This document shows, one piece after another, positions 7,609-15,520 of a stretch of 20,736 nucleotides of DNA (the first letter of the stretch is position 1; the number at the start of each line of letters is the position of its first letter). A program made the position numbers and the translations under genes. The DNA comes from CAZDBA01 sp964503615. GTDB taxonomy: Bacteria > Planctomycetota > Planctomycetia > Pirellulales > Pirellulaceae. The notes below the pieces were generated by a model. It saw only the letters and a program-made list of their open reading frames with translations, did no database searches and had not been told where the DNA came from. The DNA lies in contig CAZDBA010000092.1 of assembly GCA_964503615.1 (NCBI GenBank), positions 1 to 20,736 of the forward strand, given 5' to 3'.

Positions 7609-10600
7609 CTACTCCTCACTTGCGACTGTCTGAGGCGAAATTGTTTGCAATTCGAGTCTTCCATGCTTTGCGGTTGAGGCAAGGTGTTTACCATCGGGGC
7701 TCCAACAAACGGTGTAAGGAATTCGTTTGTGGAGCCTGAATTTTCCGCAAAAGGCGAGCGAGTCATCGTCCCAAATGCAGATCGTACCGTCGTCGGCAAT
7801 GGCAGCAATTCGTTGTTGGGAACTGCTCCAGGAAAGGTCGCGCACCATCGCGGTGGGACCATCGCAAAAGCCTATCTCAGTTGACGATTCCGCATCCAGA
7901 ATCCTCACGCTGCGCCGATCAGAAACAGCGATACGTGTACCATCGGGGGACCAATCAAGTCCGGTCTTCCAGCCGTATTGAGTCAGATGAGTGACTACTT
8001 TTCCCTGACTGGGTTGCACCACGAGGACTTGCTCCCCTGTGCCAGCGATCGCCAAGGCTTGGTCTGAAGCTCTAGCTGTCCCGTTGCCTTTCTCGTTATC
8101 ATCGGCAGAAGAATGGCGCCACGCTATGACCAACGGTCTTCCCGTCTTTTTTTCCAACGTTGGCGTAAGGTCCTTGCCGCTGGCCAATTCCCAAATTCGA
8201 AGCTTCCCTCTCGATCCAATGCCGGCCAGGAATTTTCCATCCGGGGACCAAGCGATTGATTTTGGTGTGGGTTCGGGAAAGAAGGTTTGTTTGCTACCTT
8301 TGTCGAAAACATGAATTCGTTTTCCGGTCTGGGCGTCGATCGTCCAGATCCGACCCGCGACCGAAACACATGCAATTTCCGAACCGGTTGGGTCAAATGC
8401 GAGCCCTCGAATCTGTTTCCCATCGAGAACATTCTCAAGCAATTTCGATTGACCATCGGTGTCAATAATGCGAATGTCGCTCCCCGACGCCGTCGCAATG
8501 GCCGATTCGGTAGGATGAAAACTGATCGCTGGTTTTTCCTGAAGTTCACGATCGAACTCGCTTTTACCAACAGTCGACGCGTCCCACAATCGTAGCCCAT
8601 CGTCTGGCAAGCCTCCTGAGAGAATTCGGCTGCCATCGTGATTCCAGGCACCGGCAAAGACGGCATCACGATGTCCTAGCAACTGTCGAATCTGAACTTC
8701 GTCATCGATATTCCAAATTCGCATCGAACCATCAGCGCTAGAGCTTAACAGGAAATGCAAATGAGGATGCCAGGAAATGGTTTCTACAAACAGCTGGTGG
8801 CCTTCGAATTCCGTGCGGGTGTTCGCTTGTGGGTCTTTTACTACGATCACATTGTTGGGGCCAATCCATGCAAGAAGCTTGCCTTCGTGGCTCCAACATG
8901 GATTTAGGATCCAGTCGTCCTCGGCAATGGTTTGTTGTTTGCCGCTTTCTACGTCCAATTCACGAATTGTTTTTCCTGTTGTCCAGCACAAACGCTTACC
9001 ATCGAACGACCAGCTCAAAAGTAGCTTGCGCGGCATGTTCAAAACGCCGCTGGAAGAAGCGACGACTTTACGCTCGAACCATTGCCAAACCAACAGTTTT
9101 CCTGACGAGTCACTGGCTGCGAGGTAATCACCTCCTACATTCCAACGAACATCGTTAACAGCGGTCGCCAATCCCTTGAATTCTGCCGTAGTACTTCCAT
9201 CTGCCGTATTGAAAACGACAACCTTTCCTGTTTCAAATCCAAGTGCAAAAAGAGATTGGTCGCTATTGAAATCGGCACAGGTAACCCCTTTGGGCAGTGA
9301 CTTCTGACCCGTAATCCGCTGACCGAGCGGGTCAATAGTAAACATTTGCCGTTGGTCATAATCGAAGACCCTTCCGACGGATTGATCCTTGGTGAATACA
9401 ATTCGATTGGTAGTCGAATTTGTCTTGGCGGTCCACAGTTCTTGCTTTTCGAGTCCACTTAGGTGTTGCCACTCCCAGCCAGTAAATGCAAGACGTTCTG
9501 GCGTGTTCCATCGTTCGACCAATTCAACCATTCGACCAAAACCACCTGGTTCAGATGAGGCTTCACTGGCCTGCAGCATCTCCATTTGATGGAGACGCTG
9601 TTCCCGTTGAAGATTGACCTCTTCGAGTTGATTGTTCGCGACGGCAAGCTTGGAGCGCTCGCGATTGATCCGAATCGTAATTAAAGCCAAAGAGAAAAAG
9701 CCAACCAAGAGCATCCCCAACAGCGTCGTAAAGGCCGTTCGATGTCGCTTGCCGAATCGGATGGCACGATCGAAAAGTGGTTCCGAATAAACGGAAACGG
9801 GTTCGCCCGCGAGAAAAGCATCGATGTCGTCGGCGAGTTCTCCGGCTGAACGATAGCGATCTTCTGGGGCAAAGGCCATTGCCTGGTGGCAGATCTCGAC
9901 GAGCGGTTTGGGAACTAACGAGCTGACCTGATCGACCCGGCGATGCTTCCCTTGGCGAACAGCTTGGATCGCTTGGTTAAGATCACGGTTTTCGAGGGGC
10001 AATTCGAGCGACCTTTCGTTGGTAAGCAAATTGAAAAGGGTTGCGCCGAGCCCAAAAATATCACTAGGCTTACCAATACTTGAGATGTCCCCTGTGGCTT
10101 GTTCCGGGCTCATAAATTCAAGGGTACCCATTACTGTACCAGCGAGTGTCCTTCCTGGGTCGACCTCTACACCGAGGATCGCGGCCAGTTCCGGGTCCTC
10201 AATCGTATACTTTTCAACAACGTCAGACTCGCCTTCGGTTTCCTTAGCGCATCCCCAATCGAGAACGATCGTCTGTCCTTGGGTGCCGATCATCACATTT
10301 TCCGGCTTGATGTCGCGGTGCAACACATTTTGGGTATGGGCGTAGTCGATCGCATTGCAAACGGCAATGAAGTGCACCAACAGCGGTCGCAGCATTGACA
10401 TCAAAGCGGCGCCTGAATTGGCTGTTGCTTTCTCGTGAGTTTCACGAATCAACGACGCAAGGTTTGAGCCTGAAACCAGCGGCATCGTATAGTGCGCGTC
10501 CTGACCAACCATTTGGAAATCGTAGACGGGCACGATGCAAGGATGTTGCAGCCTTGCCGTGATTTCCGCTTCGCGAACAAAACGTTCGAAGCGAGGTTTT

Positions 10601-11022
10601 GTCATTGGAAGGTCTTTGCGAATTCGTTTGAGCGCCACCTCGCGAGACAATTGATCATCAAAGGCCACATAAACTTCTCCCACAGCGCCAGTGGCATGAA
10701 GCTTGACCAAGTTGATTTGCCTGCCTGGACCATCTAGTGGGACAGATTTATGATGCTGGTCGTTGGCCTTATGTTCGTTGGGCTCGACAATGATTGTCGC
10801 CGGAAGTGTGTTGTAGGATGCTCCCAGGTCTCGGGTTGTCGGCGTGTCGCTTTCATTGACATTGAAGCGACGGTTCTGGTTCTGTTTCTCTTTGAGATAC
10901 TGTTGCAGTCGCATTCGCGCTGGCAACGACAGGAGAGGCGCAAGTTCGGTAAGTTCATCAAAGCTGAGCATTTCAGCGATCTTGACGATCGCTTCATAAT
11001 TGAGATCTTCTCCCTCAGGCAT
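7609..11022 (-). CDS. Transmembrane Ser/Thr kinase with WD40-repeat C-terminus
   Basis: This is a 1137-residue receptor-like kinase. A 100-residue N-terminal region contains a short helical segment. The kinase domain spans about 104-405: an unusual glycine loop HATGAVGEVYVA (109-120), Lys132 in ALKRI, HRDIKPENV with Asp237, DWG in place of DFG (255-257), an enlarged activation segment (258-300), and SPE in place of APE (305-307). A membrane span lies at about 428-452, followed by a coiled-coil stretch of 453-487 rich in Glu/Gln/Leu. A linker with FTGWEWQHL (513-521) leads into repeated WD40 blades, for example GHRDAVFAGAWNHDGSRIL and CWSPDGKHLAS near the end. The catalytic Lys and both Asp residues are intact, so activity is likely. 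The propeller probably binds protein on the far side of the membrane. ATG 11022 has AGGG about 10 nt upstream. Confidence 0.9.
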   Translation of the reverse strand: MPEGEDLNYEAIVKIAEMLSFDELTELAPLLSLPARMRLQQYLKEKQNQNRRFNVNESDTPTTRDLGASYNTLPATIIVEPNEHKANDQHHKSVPLDGPGRQINLVKLHATGAVGEVYVAFDDQLSREVALKRIRKDLPMTKPRFERFVREAEITARLQHPCIVPVYDFQMVGQDAHYTMPLVSGSNLASLIRETHEKATANSGAALMSMLRPLLVHFIAVCNAIDYAHTQNVLHRDIKPENVMIGTQGQTIVLDWGCAKETEGESDVVEKYTIEDPELAAILGVEVDPGRTLAGTVMGTLEFMSPEQATGDISSIGKPSDIFGLGATLFNLLTNERSLELPLENRDLNQAIQAVRQGKHRRVDQVSSLVPKPLVEICHQAMAFAPEDRYRSAGELADDIDAFLAGEPVSVYSEPLFDRAIRFGKRHRTAFTTLLGMLLVGFFSLALITIRINRERSKLAVANNQLEEVNLQREQRLHQMEMLQASEASSEPGGFGRMVELVERWNTPERLAFTGWEWQHLSGLEKQELWTAKTNSTTNRIVFTKDQSVGRVFDYDQRQMFTIDPLGQRITGQKSLPKGVTCADFNSDQSLFALGFETGKVVVFNTADGSTTAEFKGLATAVNDVRWNVGGDYLAASDSSGKLLVWQWFERKVVASSSGVLNMPRKLLLSWSFDGKRLCWTTGKTIRELDVESGKQQTIAEDDWILNPCWSHEGKLLAWIGPNNVIVVKDPQANTRTEFEGHQLFVETISWHPHLHFLLSSSADGSMRIWNIDDEVQIRQLLGHRDAVFAGAWNHDGSRILSGGLPDDGLRLWDASTVGKSEFDRELQEKPAISFHPTESAIATASGSDIRIIDTDGQSKLLENVLDGKQIRGLAFDPTGSEIACVSVAGRIWTIDAQTGKRIHVFDKGSKQTFFPEPTPKSIAWSPDGKFLAGIGSRGKLRIWELASGKDLTPTLEKKTGRPLVIAWRHSSADDNEKGNGTARASDQALAIAGTGEQVLVVQPSQGKVVTHLTQYGWKTGLDWSPDGTRIAVSDRRSVRILDAESSTEIGFCDGPTAMVRDLSWSSSQQRIAAIADDGTICIWDDDSLAFCGKFRLHKRIPYTVCWSPDGKHLASTAKHGRLELQTISPQTVASEE

Positions 11023-11497
11023 GACAGTTGGCCCTGAATACTACTTTGGCGACCGAAAGTTCATTGCCGAAACGGTGCCGAGAACTGCTGGATCGCTTCT
11101 TGGTTAAGCTCATCACGGAACTAAGTAAACCTTCGGTGTGTAAAAAGGCGCCACGTCAGTTAGCGAGTTTGCACGCGGATTGGCAAAGTAAAATACTTGA
11201 GTTTTGCACAGCCAAGCAAATCCCATGCAGTCTTAAACTCTCAAACCGTTTATTGCATTTGCTATGTCAATTTCCAGTGTAGCTCATTTCACTACCTTTG
11301 AAAGGGTTTCCAAAAGCCTCCACCGTGGGGATGCAAACGGCCGAGAATCTTGCAAATTCTTCGAACTTCCTTCGCAAGCTTGGTAGCAGAACTCTTATGC
11401 GCAATTCTATTTTGCCCATACTGCTGAAATGCGCATCGCTCGAAGAGTCGCCTTCTGCTTGGCGAATGCAAACCGGTAACGAAGAAATCGTCGGAGC
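11023..11497. other. 475-bp intergenic region upstream of the WD40 kinase gene
   Basis: This lies between the DUF1559 stop and the kinase start, both on the minus strand, and should carry the kinase promoter. Two plus-strand frames (from TTG 11028 and TTG 11298) have no ribosome site, no hydrophobic or domain-like pattern, and are not called. A small palindrome, AAGTA-AAA-TACTT, is at 11186-11198. A weak 5-bp stem, TCGCC/GGCGA, lies near 11450-11467 without a T-run, so I cannot point to a terminator for the DUF1559 gene. Nothing else was recognised. Confidence 0.4.
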
Positions 11498-12412
11498 TTA
11501 CTGACCGATCGTGGACATATCTCGATAGGCCTGTATGTCAATTTGATCGGCGATGAAACTAACATGGCCGTCACCGTAAACAAAGTTAGCTCCGCCGGGG
11601 TGTAAACTACCAAACGCTCCGTTTCTTCGTTCAACAACAATTCCCGAACCGGGAAGAGTGTTGAGAGGATTGGTTGTTGTTCGCAAAGAATCCGAGTTGG
11701 CAATAGCGTAGGTCCAAACATTGGAAGAAGGCCAAATCTCAGGGCTTCTAACCTCGCCCACGAAAAAAGTCTGGGAGAGTCCGTCTCGAATGTCAGCGTT
11801 TTTTCGAGTCGCGGTGTATAGAAACGGTCCAGTGTTACTATATTTCGTAACTTGGACCAGATTGTCGGGGCCTAAAGATCCGTTGTTAAACGCATAAGTC
11901 GAAGTTGCTGCAACAATCGGATCGTAAACCTCACTGACTTGGCTGGTAGCAGGAGTACTTGGGCACCACAACACTGACAGATGTTGCAAGATCCCTTCTC
12001 GCTTGCTTGGAATCTCCAACCAGGCAAGATCGTCGACGTCGCGATTCCACAAGCCACCATCTTGAAGAGCGAGATCGTCGGCCAAATTACTTTGTTCAAG
12101 TTGCGGAAGCATCTGTACGAAACCGCTTGCGCCGTTGTTTGATTCGGGAGTAAGTGCACGCGCACAGATTTCGATATCCATCACTTGGCCGGTTTCGTCG
12201 CAACCTACTCTGCCTGCCGGATAATCGGTGATTGCCGATTCGTAATTTGCGATCGCAATCCCTACTTGCCGTAAATTGTTCTGACAACTCACTCGTCGAG
12301 ATGCTTCACGAACAGCCTGCGCTGCTGGTAGCAACATAGCGACCAGAATACCAATAATCGCGATTACAACTAGCAACTCTACCAATGTGAATCCATTCTT
12401 GAACTTGGACAC
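11498..12412 (-). CDS. DUF1559 prepilin-like protein (H-x9-DG)
   Basis: This 304-residue protein belongs to the large planctomycete DUF1559 family. Its N-terminus is a type IV prepilin signal, KNGFTLVELLVVIAIIGILV: cleavage is expected between Gly7 and Phe8, Glu12 is the +5 residue, and a hydrophobic helix runs to about residue 30. The C-terminal H-x9-DG hallmark is SLHPGGANFVYGDGHVSF. The middle carries few cysteines and is Asn/Ser/Thr rich, as in secreted members. The start is GTG at 12412, fixed by AGGAG (12419-12423) with a 6-nt spacer and by the position of the prepilin motif. The family is presumed to form pseudopilin-like or surface structures; the precise role is not known. It sits alone between the WD40 kinase and a divergent sigma factor. 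Confidence 0.93.
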   Translation of the reverse strand: MSKFKNGFTLVELLVVIAIIGILVAMLLPAAQAVREASRRVSCQNNLRQVGIAIANYESAITDYPAGRVGCDETGQVMDIEICARALTPESNNGASGFVQMLPQLEQSNLADDLALQDGGLWNRDVDDLAWLEIPSKREGILQHLSVLWCPSTPATSQVSEVYDPIVAATSTYAFNNGSLGPDNLVQVTKYSNTGPFLYTATRKNADIRDGLSQTFFVGEVRSPEIWPSSNVWTYAIANSDSLRTTTNPLNTLPGSGIVVERRNGAFGSLHPGGANFVYGDGHVSFIADQIDIQAYRDMSTIGQ

Positions 12413-12423
12413 TTGGCTCTCCT
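12413..12423 (-). promoter_or_regulatory. Ribosome binding site deciding a GTG start
   Basis: AGGAG at 12419-12423 on the minus strand lies 6 nt before GTG 12412. There is no ATG in this frame at the prepilin N-terminus, so this site supports GTG initiation of the DUF1559 protein. Confidence 0.8.
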
Positions 12424-12723
12424 AAAGGTGGGGTCTTGAGGATTATCTCTTGAATACGTCAAATGTTTCAAAACGTTCGCGTTTTTGTGTTTCTGGGGAA
12501 GAAACGGGCAATTGCACGTAGGGCGGGAGTGGGACTTTCTGTACTAAACAGCGTCCAACCGAATTAAAATTAAGAAACTTTTGAGTTCTTTGCAAGATAT
12601 TGTCTCGTCAGAACATGATAAAGGTAAGTAGTCAACAATGATTCATCCTAGACGATGCAAACTGTGAAAAATTACTAACCCCAATTGAAATTGGTCCAAA
12701 AAAACAGGAAATGGTAGTTCGCG
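12424..12723. promoter_or_regulatory. Divergent control region, DUF1559 gene / ECF sigma operon
   Basis: These 300 bp separate two divergent genes. AAAACG-TTCG-CGTTTT (12470-12485) is a perfect 6-bp stem with a TTCG loop, about 58 nt before the DUF1559 start. CCAATT-GA-AATTGG (12681-12694) is a palindrome 29 nt before the sigma factor start, well placed for an operator or a 5'-leader element. A nine-codon leader frame (12638-12667) follows a weak AAGG. I could not identify a convincing -35/-10 pair for either gene. AGGA at 12706-12709 is the nearest purine-rich site to the TTG start of the sigma factor, but 14 nt away. Confidence 0.3.
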
Positions 12724-13287
12724 TTGGAACTAGACGAATCACAAAACGTTCGCGCACTTTTAGCCCGTTGCGCTCACCGAATTCCGCGTTTGGCCACAAT
12801 CGCGACGGGTGTTATTGGTAGCAAGTCTGAAAGCGAAGATATCGTGCAACAAGCAGTCGAGATTGCGATTCGAAAAGACCAAACTTTTGAAACTGAAAAT
12901 CAGTTTGTTGGTTGGCTTGCAGGAATTGTGCGAAATTGTGCCTTGAATCACAGACGAAAACTACAGAGAAGAAAAACTTTTGCGACCGACCCTTCGACGA
13001 TGGCGGTGGCGGAACCGAACCGAACACTGGAAAGTCCTGTTGATGCGATGGCTGGAGCCCTCAAACCCCTTCAACAAAACTTTGATGATACGCTTGCGAG
13101 TGCCTTGATGAACCTGGAAAACAAAATGAGAGTTTGCGTGTTGCTCCGGATTGTTGAAGGCTTGAGCTACAAAGAGATTTCTGAAACGATGGAAATCCCC
13201 GAACAGACCGCGATGAACCTGGTTCACCGCGGAAAGAAAAAACTGCGTGCCTCAATTGGCGATCGCGAGTCAGGGGCGCTTTCATGA
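12724..13287 (+). CDS. ECF-type RNA polymerase sigma factor
   Basis: This 187-residue protein has the usual ECF length. Region 2 covers about residues 10-83, with the acidic SESEDIVQQAVEIAIR helix and the conserved FVGWLAGIVRNCALNHRRK segment for -10 contact. Region 4 covers about 123-178, with the helix-turn-helix SYKEISETMEIPEQTAMNLVHRGKKKL (two parts around Glu160) for -35 recognition. An in-frame TAG at 12715 leaves TTG 12724 as the first possible start. The ribosome site is weak. The last codons overlap the next gene as ATGA, which is typical of a sigma/anti-sigma pair and implies coupled translation. Planctomycete sigma factors of this kind commonly occur with a membrane partner, as here. 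The signal and regulon are unknown. Confidence 0.88.
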   Translation: MELDESQNVRALLARCAHRIPRLATIATGVIGSKSESEDIVQQAVEIAIRKDQTFETENQFVGWLAGIVRNCALNHRRKLQRRKTFATDPSTMAVAEPNRTLESPVDAMAGALKPLQQNFDDTLASALMNLENKMRVCVLLRIVEGLSYKEISETMEIPEQTAMNLVHRGKKKLRASIGDRESGALS

Positions 13288-14099
13288 ACGACGAAAACAA
13301 GAATGCAAATCCCACGGATCCATTAGAGCGGTTTTTAGACGGCCAAATGGATGCGGGAGAGGTGGAGCAGTTTCTGGCCAATTATGATCCAGAACAGCTT
13401 GAAAAGGAGCGTGCTTTAGATTCGGAATTACAATCTTCCTTGAAAAGAATGTTTGCAAGGACTTCTGAAGAAGATGAGTTACTGATCGAGTTGGCAGCAT
13501 CCACTGCAGAGCGAATTGAATCAACTGAAAAAGAACCGGCCACCATTGGGGTAAGTTCTGAGCGTCCGTGGGTCACAAAAATGTTGGGAAATCGGCTGTT
13601 TCAAGTTGCCGTTGCCGCTTGTTTGTTGATCGCGTTGACTTTGAACTGGACGATGTTCTCCAGCTCAGGAACTGGTACCGTTTTTGAGCCTCGTCAATTG
13701 GCTTCACTTTACAAAGAGATTCAAGCACACGGCTTTCGCCCCTACTACAATTGCGAAGACCCAGTACGTTTTGCGAACACGTTTGAGAAACGGCAAGGAC
13801 AACGACTGGCCCTGGCCGAAATGCCTGAAGGAGTCAGGATGCTTGGCCTTTCCTACTTGGGAGGCCTGACTCCAGATACTACGGCGATGCTTGGCGAGGT
13901 AAACGGGGAACAAGTGATCGTGTTTGTCGAAAGAGTCAGCAACGAAGAACTGCTGCAATCCGTTTTGGAATCCAACGATACCGATCTCAAATCGTTCGTC
14001 CGAAAAGAACGGGGTTTGGTCTTTATTGAAATCACTCCGCACGACGAGCCAACACTGATCAACTTTTTTGAATTTGCGGATCAAGTTCCCAAGGATTGA
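13284..14099 (+). CDS. Single-pass membrane protein, probable anti-sigma factor
   Basis: This 271-residue protein begins inside the sigma factor stop codon (ATGA overlap). Residues 1-100 are acidic and predicted cytoplasmic, with LERFLDGQMDAGEVEQFLA (14-32), a pattern often seen at the start of planctomycete anti-sigma proteins. One membrane span follows at about 104-125 (RLFQVAVAACLLIALTLNWTMF in two halves). The remaining 145 residues would lie outside. The N-terminal part has no His/Cys zinc motif (HxxxCxxC), so it is not a ZAS-type anti-sigma domain. The outer part has a lone Cys157 and no domain that I recognise. The anti-sigma role is inferred from gene order, overlap and topology. Confidence 0.65.
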   Translation: MNDENKNANPTDPLERFLDGQMDAGEVEQFLANYDPEQLEKERALDSELQSSLKRMFARTSEEDELLIELAASTAERIESTEKEPATIGVSSERPWVTKMLGNRLFQVAVAACLLIALTLNWTMFSSSGTGTVFEPRQLASLYKEIQAHGFRPYYNCEDPVRFANTFEKRQGQRLALAEMPEGVRMLGLSYLGGLTPDTTAMLGEVNGEQVIVFVERVSNEELLQSVLESNDTDLKSFVRKERGLVFIEITPHDEPTLINFFEFADQVPKD

Positions 14100-14155
14100 T
14101 CGCAGTTACTTTAATCAGAGGAGCAGAACAGAACGCTCAGGCTAAAGCGAATATG

Positions 14156-14274
14156 CCAGGGCGTAAGGGCCCGGATTAGAACGACATCTTTGATGATTTT
14201 TTCCACGGTGTTTAATGAGATGAAAGTTGGTCTCCAATCGACTCTCGTTGGACTCAAATTCCCTTACGCCTTGG
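14156..14274. repeat. 119-bp segment bounded by 14-nt inverted repeats
   Basis: CCAGGGCGTAAGGG (14156-14169) and CCCTTACGCCTTGG (14261-14274) are inverted copies that differ at one position, which is a G-U wobble in RNA. They bracket 91 nt. The right arm is followed by TTTTT (14275-14279). The segment lies between the convergent anti-sigma and EboE-like genes, where a terminator is expected. It could be a long-loop terminator on the plus strand or a small mobile-type repeat. I saw no clear target duplication beside the arms. Confidence 0.45.
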
Positions 14275-14323
14275 TTTTTGTCTATGAGGTTCTGGTTGCA
14301 GATTAACGCTTCGGAGAGACGTT

Positions 14324-15520
14324 CTACTTTGACGCGTCTTGGAACCACTTTAACTCTCGCGTCACACATCGAGCGAGCGACTCATCCTGCAATTCTGACG
14401 GCAGCACATTCCAAGCATACGTTTCGACTTCCAAGTTCGGTTGCAGACCAAGCTTCTGCATGGTCGCCAAAAACGAAAGGATGTCGGCCTGCGTTGATCC
14501 GATCAAGCCATACTGCTTCTCAAAAATCGGTACATGGAAATGAACCCGCCACAAGCCTCTGGGAACTTCGCCCGCTGCCCGAATCGCATCGGGAAGGTCA
14601 TCATAAAATTCAAATTGTTGTTGCCCCTCTGCCGAAATCTTTTTAATGGAAGTCTGATGAAGGTAGCGCGGTTCAGCGAATTGCCGTAACTTGCCAAGAA
14701 GTTCCCGGCGCTGCTCATCCTCCAACGTTTCAAAATCGGCTTCGATCGCCGAGGAGACTTGCACCTTAGCCACCTCGATTCCCGCACCCACATAAGTCGA
14801 CAGAGCTGATTCTTGGGTTTCAAACATAACCGCGGAATGACAAACGTCATGACAGACGCCCAGATAATTGCGCAATCGGGATTCGATTTCTGGCGTCGCG
14901 CTGGCAAACAGGAAGTTCTCAAAGTACTCGACCAGCCCAACGGCTGTATCAAAAACGCATCCAGGTTCGGGCTCAAGACAAACCACGATCTGCTTGCCCG
15001 TTGACTCATGGATCCGGGCTAAGTGCTCGGTCAAAGTGATCAAGTTTTTCCCACAGGCAGTCTTAAACTCGTCCGTTCGGTTTTCAGGGTGCGGCCAACC
15101 CAAAGGCAAAGTCGAAATGGTGGCGCGATCATCGTCAAAGATGCCCGCTTGGATGTTAGCCAGGCGCCGAGTGTACTCCAGCCGTTGTGGGTCCGCCCAA
15201 GTTGGCTCATATACTGCTTGCTTGACGACACTTTGGTGAAAATTTCCGAAGGGAAATCCGTTAAACGTATAAGGTGTCAAACGACGTTCGGCCAACCAAT
15301 CGCGAAACTCCGCAATGGCGTCCGAACTCAACAACTCTTCGGTCGTCAAAAAGCTCAGCCAAAGCCCAACGCCCAGCTCGCCTGACTCTCCTGCCAATTC
15401 GTCGCGCACTGGTACGGCAAATTTTTCCAGATTCGTTTTGACTTCGTCCAAAGTCATTCCAGCATGAACGTTAGTGCAATACCCGATACGCTTGGATGCT
15501 GATGCGGGTTTATTGCTCAT
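14324..15520 (-). CDS. eboE: EboE-like TIM-barrel protein
   Basis: This 398-residue protein resembles EboE, a xylose-isomerase-like TIM-barrel protein. Supporting motifs are RIGYCTNVHAG (11-21), LTPYTFNGFPFGNFH (81-95), YEPTWADPQRLEYTRRLA (104-121), CLEPEPGCVFD (181-191), GVCHDVCHSAVMFE (221-234), WRVHFHVPIF (324-333) and PNLEVETYAW (361-370). The Glu/His/Asp residues in the last four motifs could form a metal site, as in sugar isomerases. In other bacteria EboE belongs to the ebo cluster implicated in moving a secondary metabolite precursor across the membrane. No other ebo gene is in this window, so its role here is open. It overlaps the upstream DUF423 gene by 11 bp, implying joint transcription and translational coupling. 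Confidence 0.75.
   Translation of the reverse strand: MSNKPASASKRIGYCTNVHAGMTLDEVKTNLEKFAVPVRDELAGESGELGVGLWLSFLTTEELLSSDAIAEFRDWLAERRLTPYTFNGFPFGNFHQSVVKQAVYEPTWADPQRLEYTRRLANIQAGIFDDDRATISTLPLGWPHPENRTDEFKTACGKNLITLTEHLARIHESTGKQIVVCLEPEPGCVFDTAVGLVEYFENFLFASATPEIESRLRNYLGVCHDVCHSAVMFETQESALSTYVGAGIEVAKVQVSSAIEADFETLEDEQRRELLGKLRQFAEPRYLHQTSIKKISAEGQQQFEFYDDLPDAIRAAGEVPRGLWRVHFHVPIFEKQYGLIGSTQADILSFLATMQKLGLQPNLEVETYAWNVLPSELQDESLARCVTRELKWFQDASK

Noticed and set aside
11028..11504. Two plus-strand frames (84 and 68 codons) in the gap before the WD40 kinase
   Set aside because: Both rely on TTG starts without ribosome sites and have no recognisable features; likely chance frames.
12638..12667. 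Nine-codon leader frame (MIHPRRCKL) before the second sigma factor
   Set aside because: Too short and with only a weak ribosome site; no attenuator-type alternative hairpins were seen with it.
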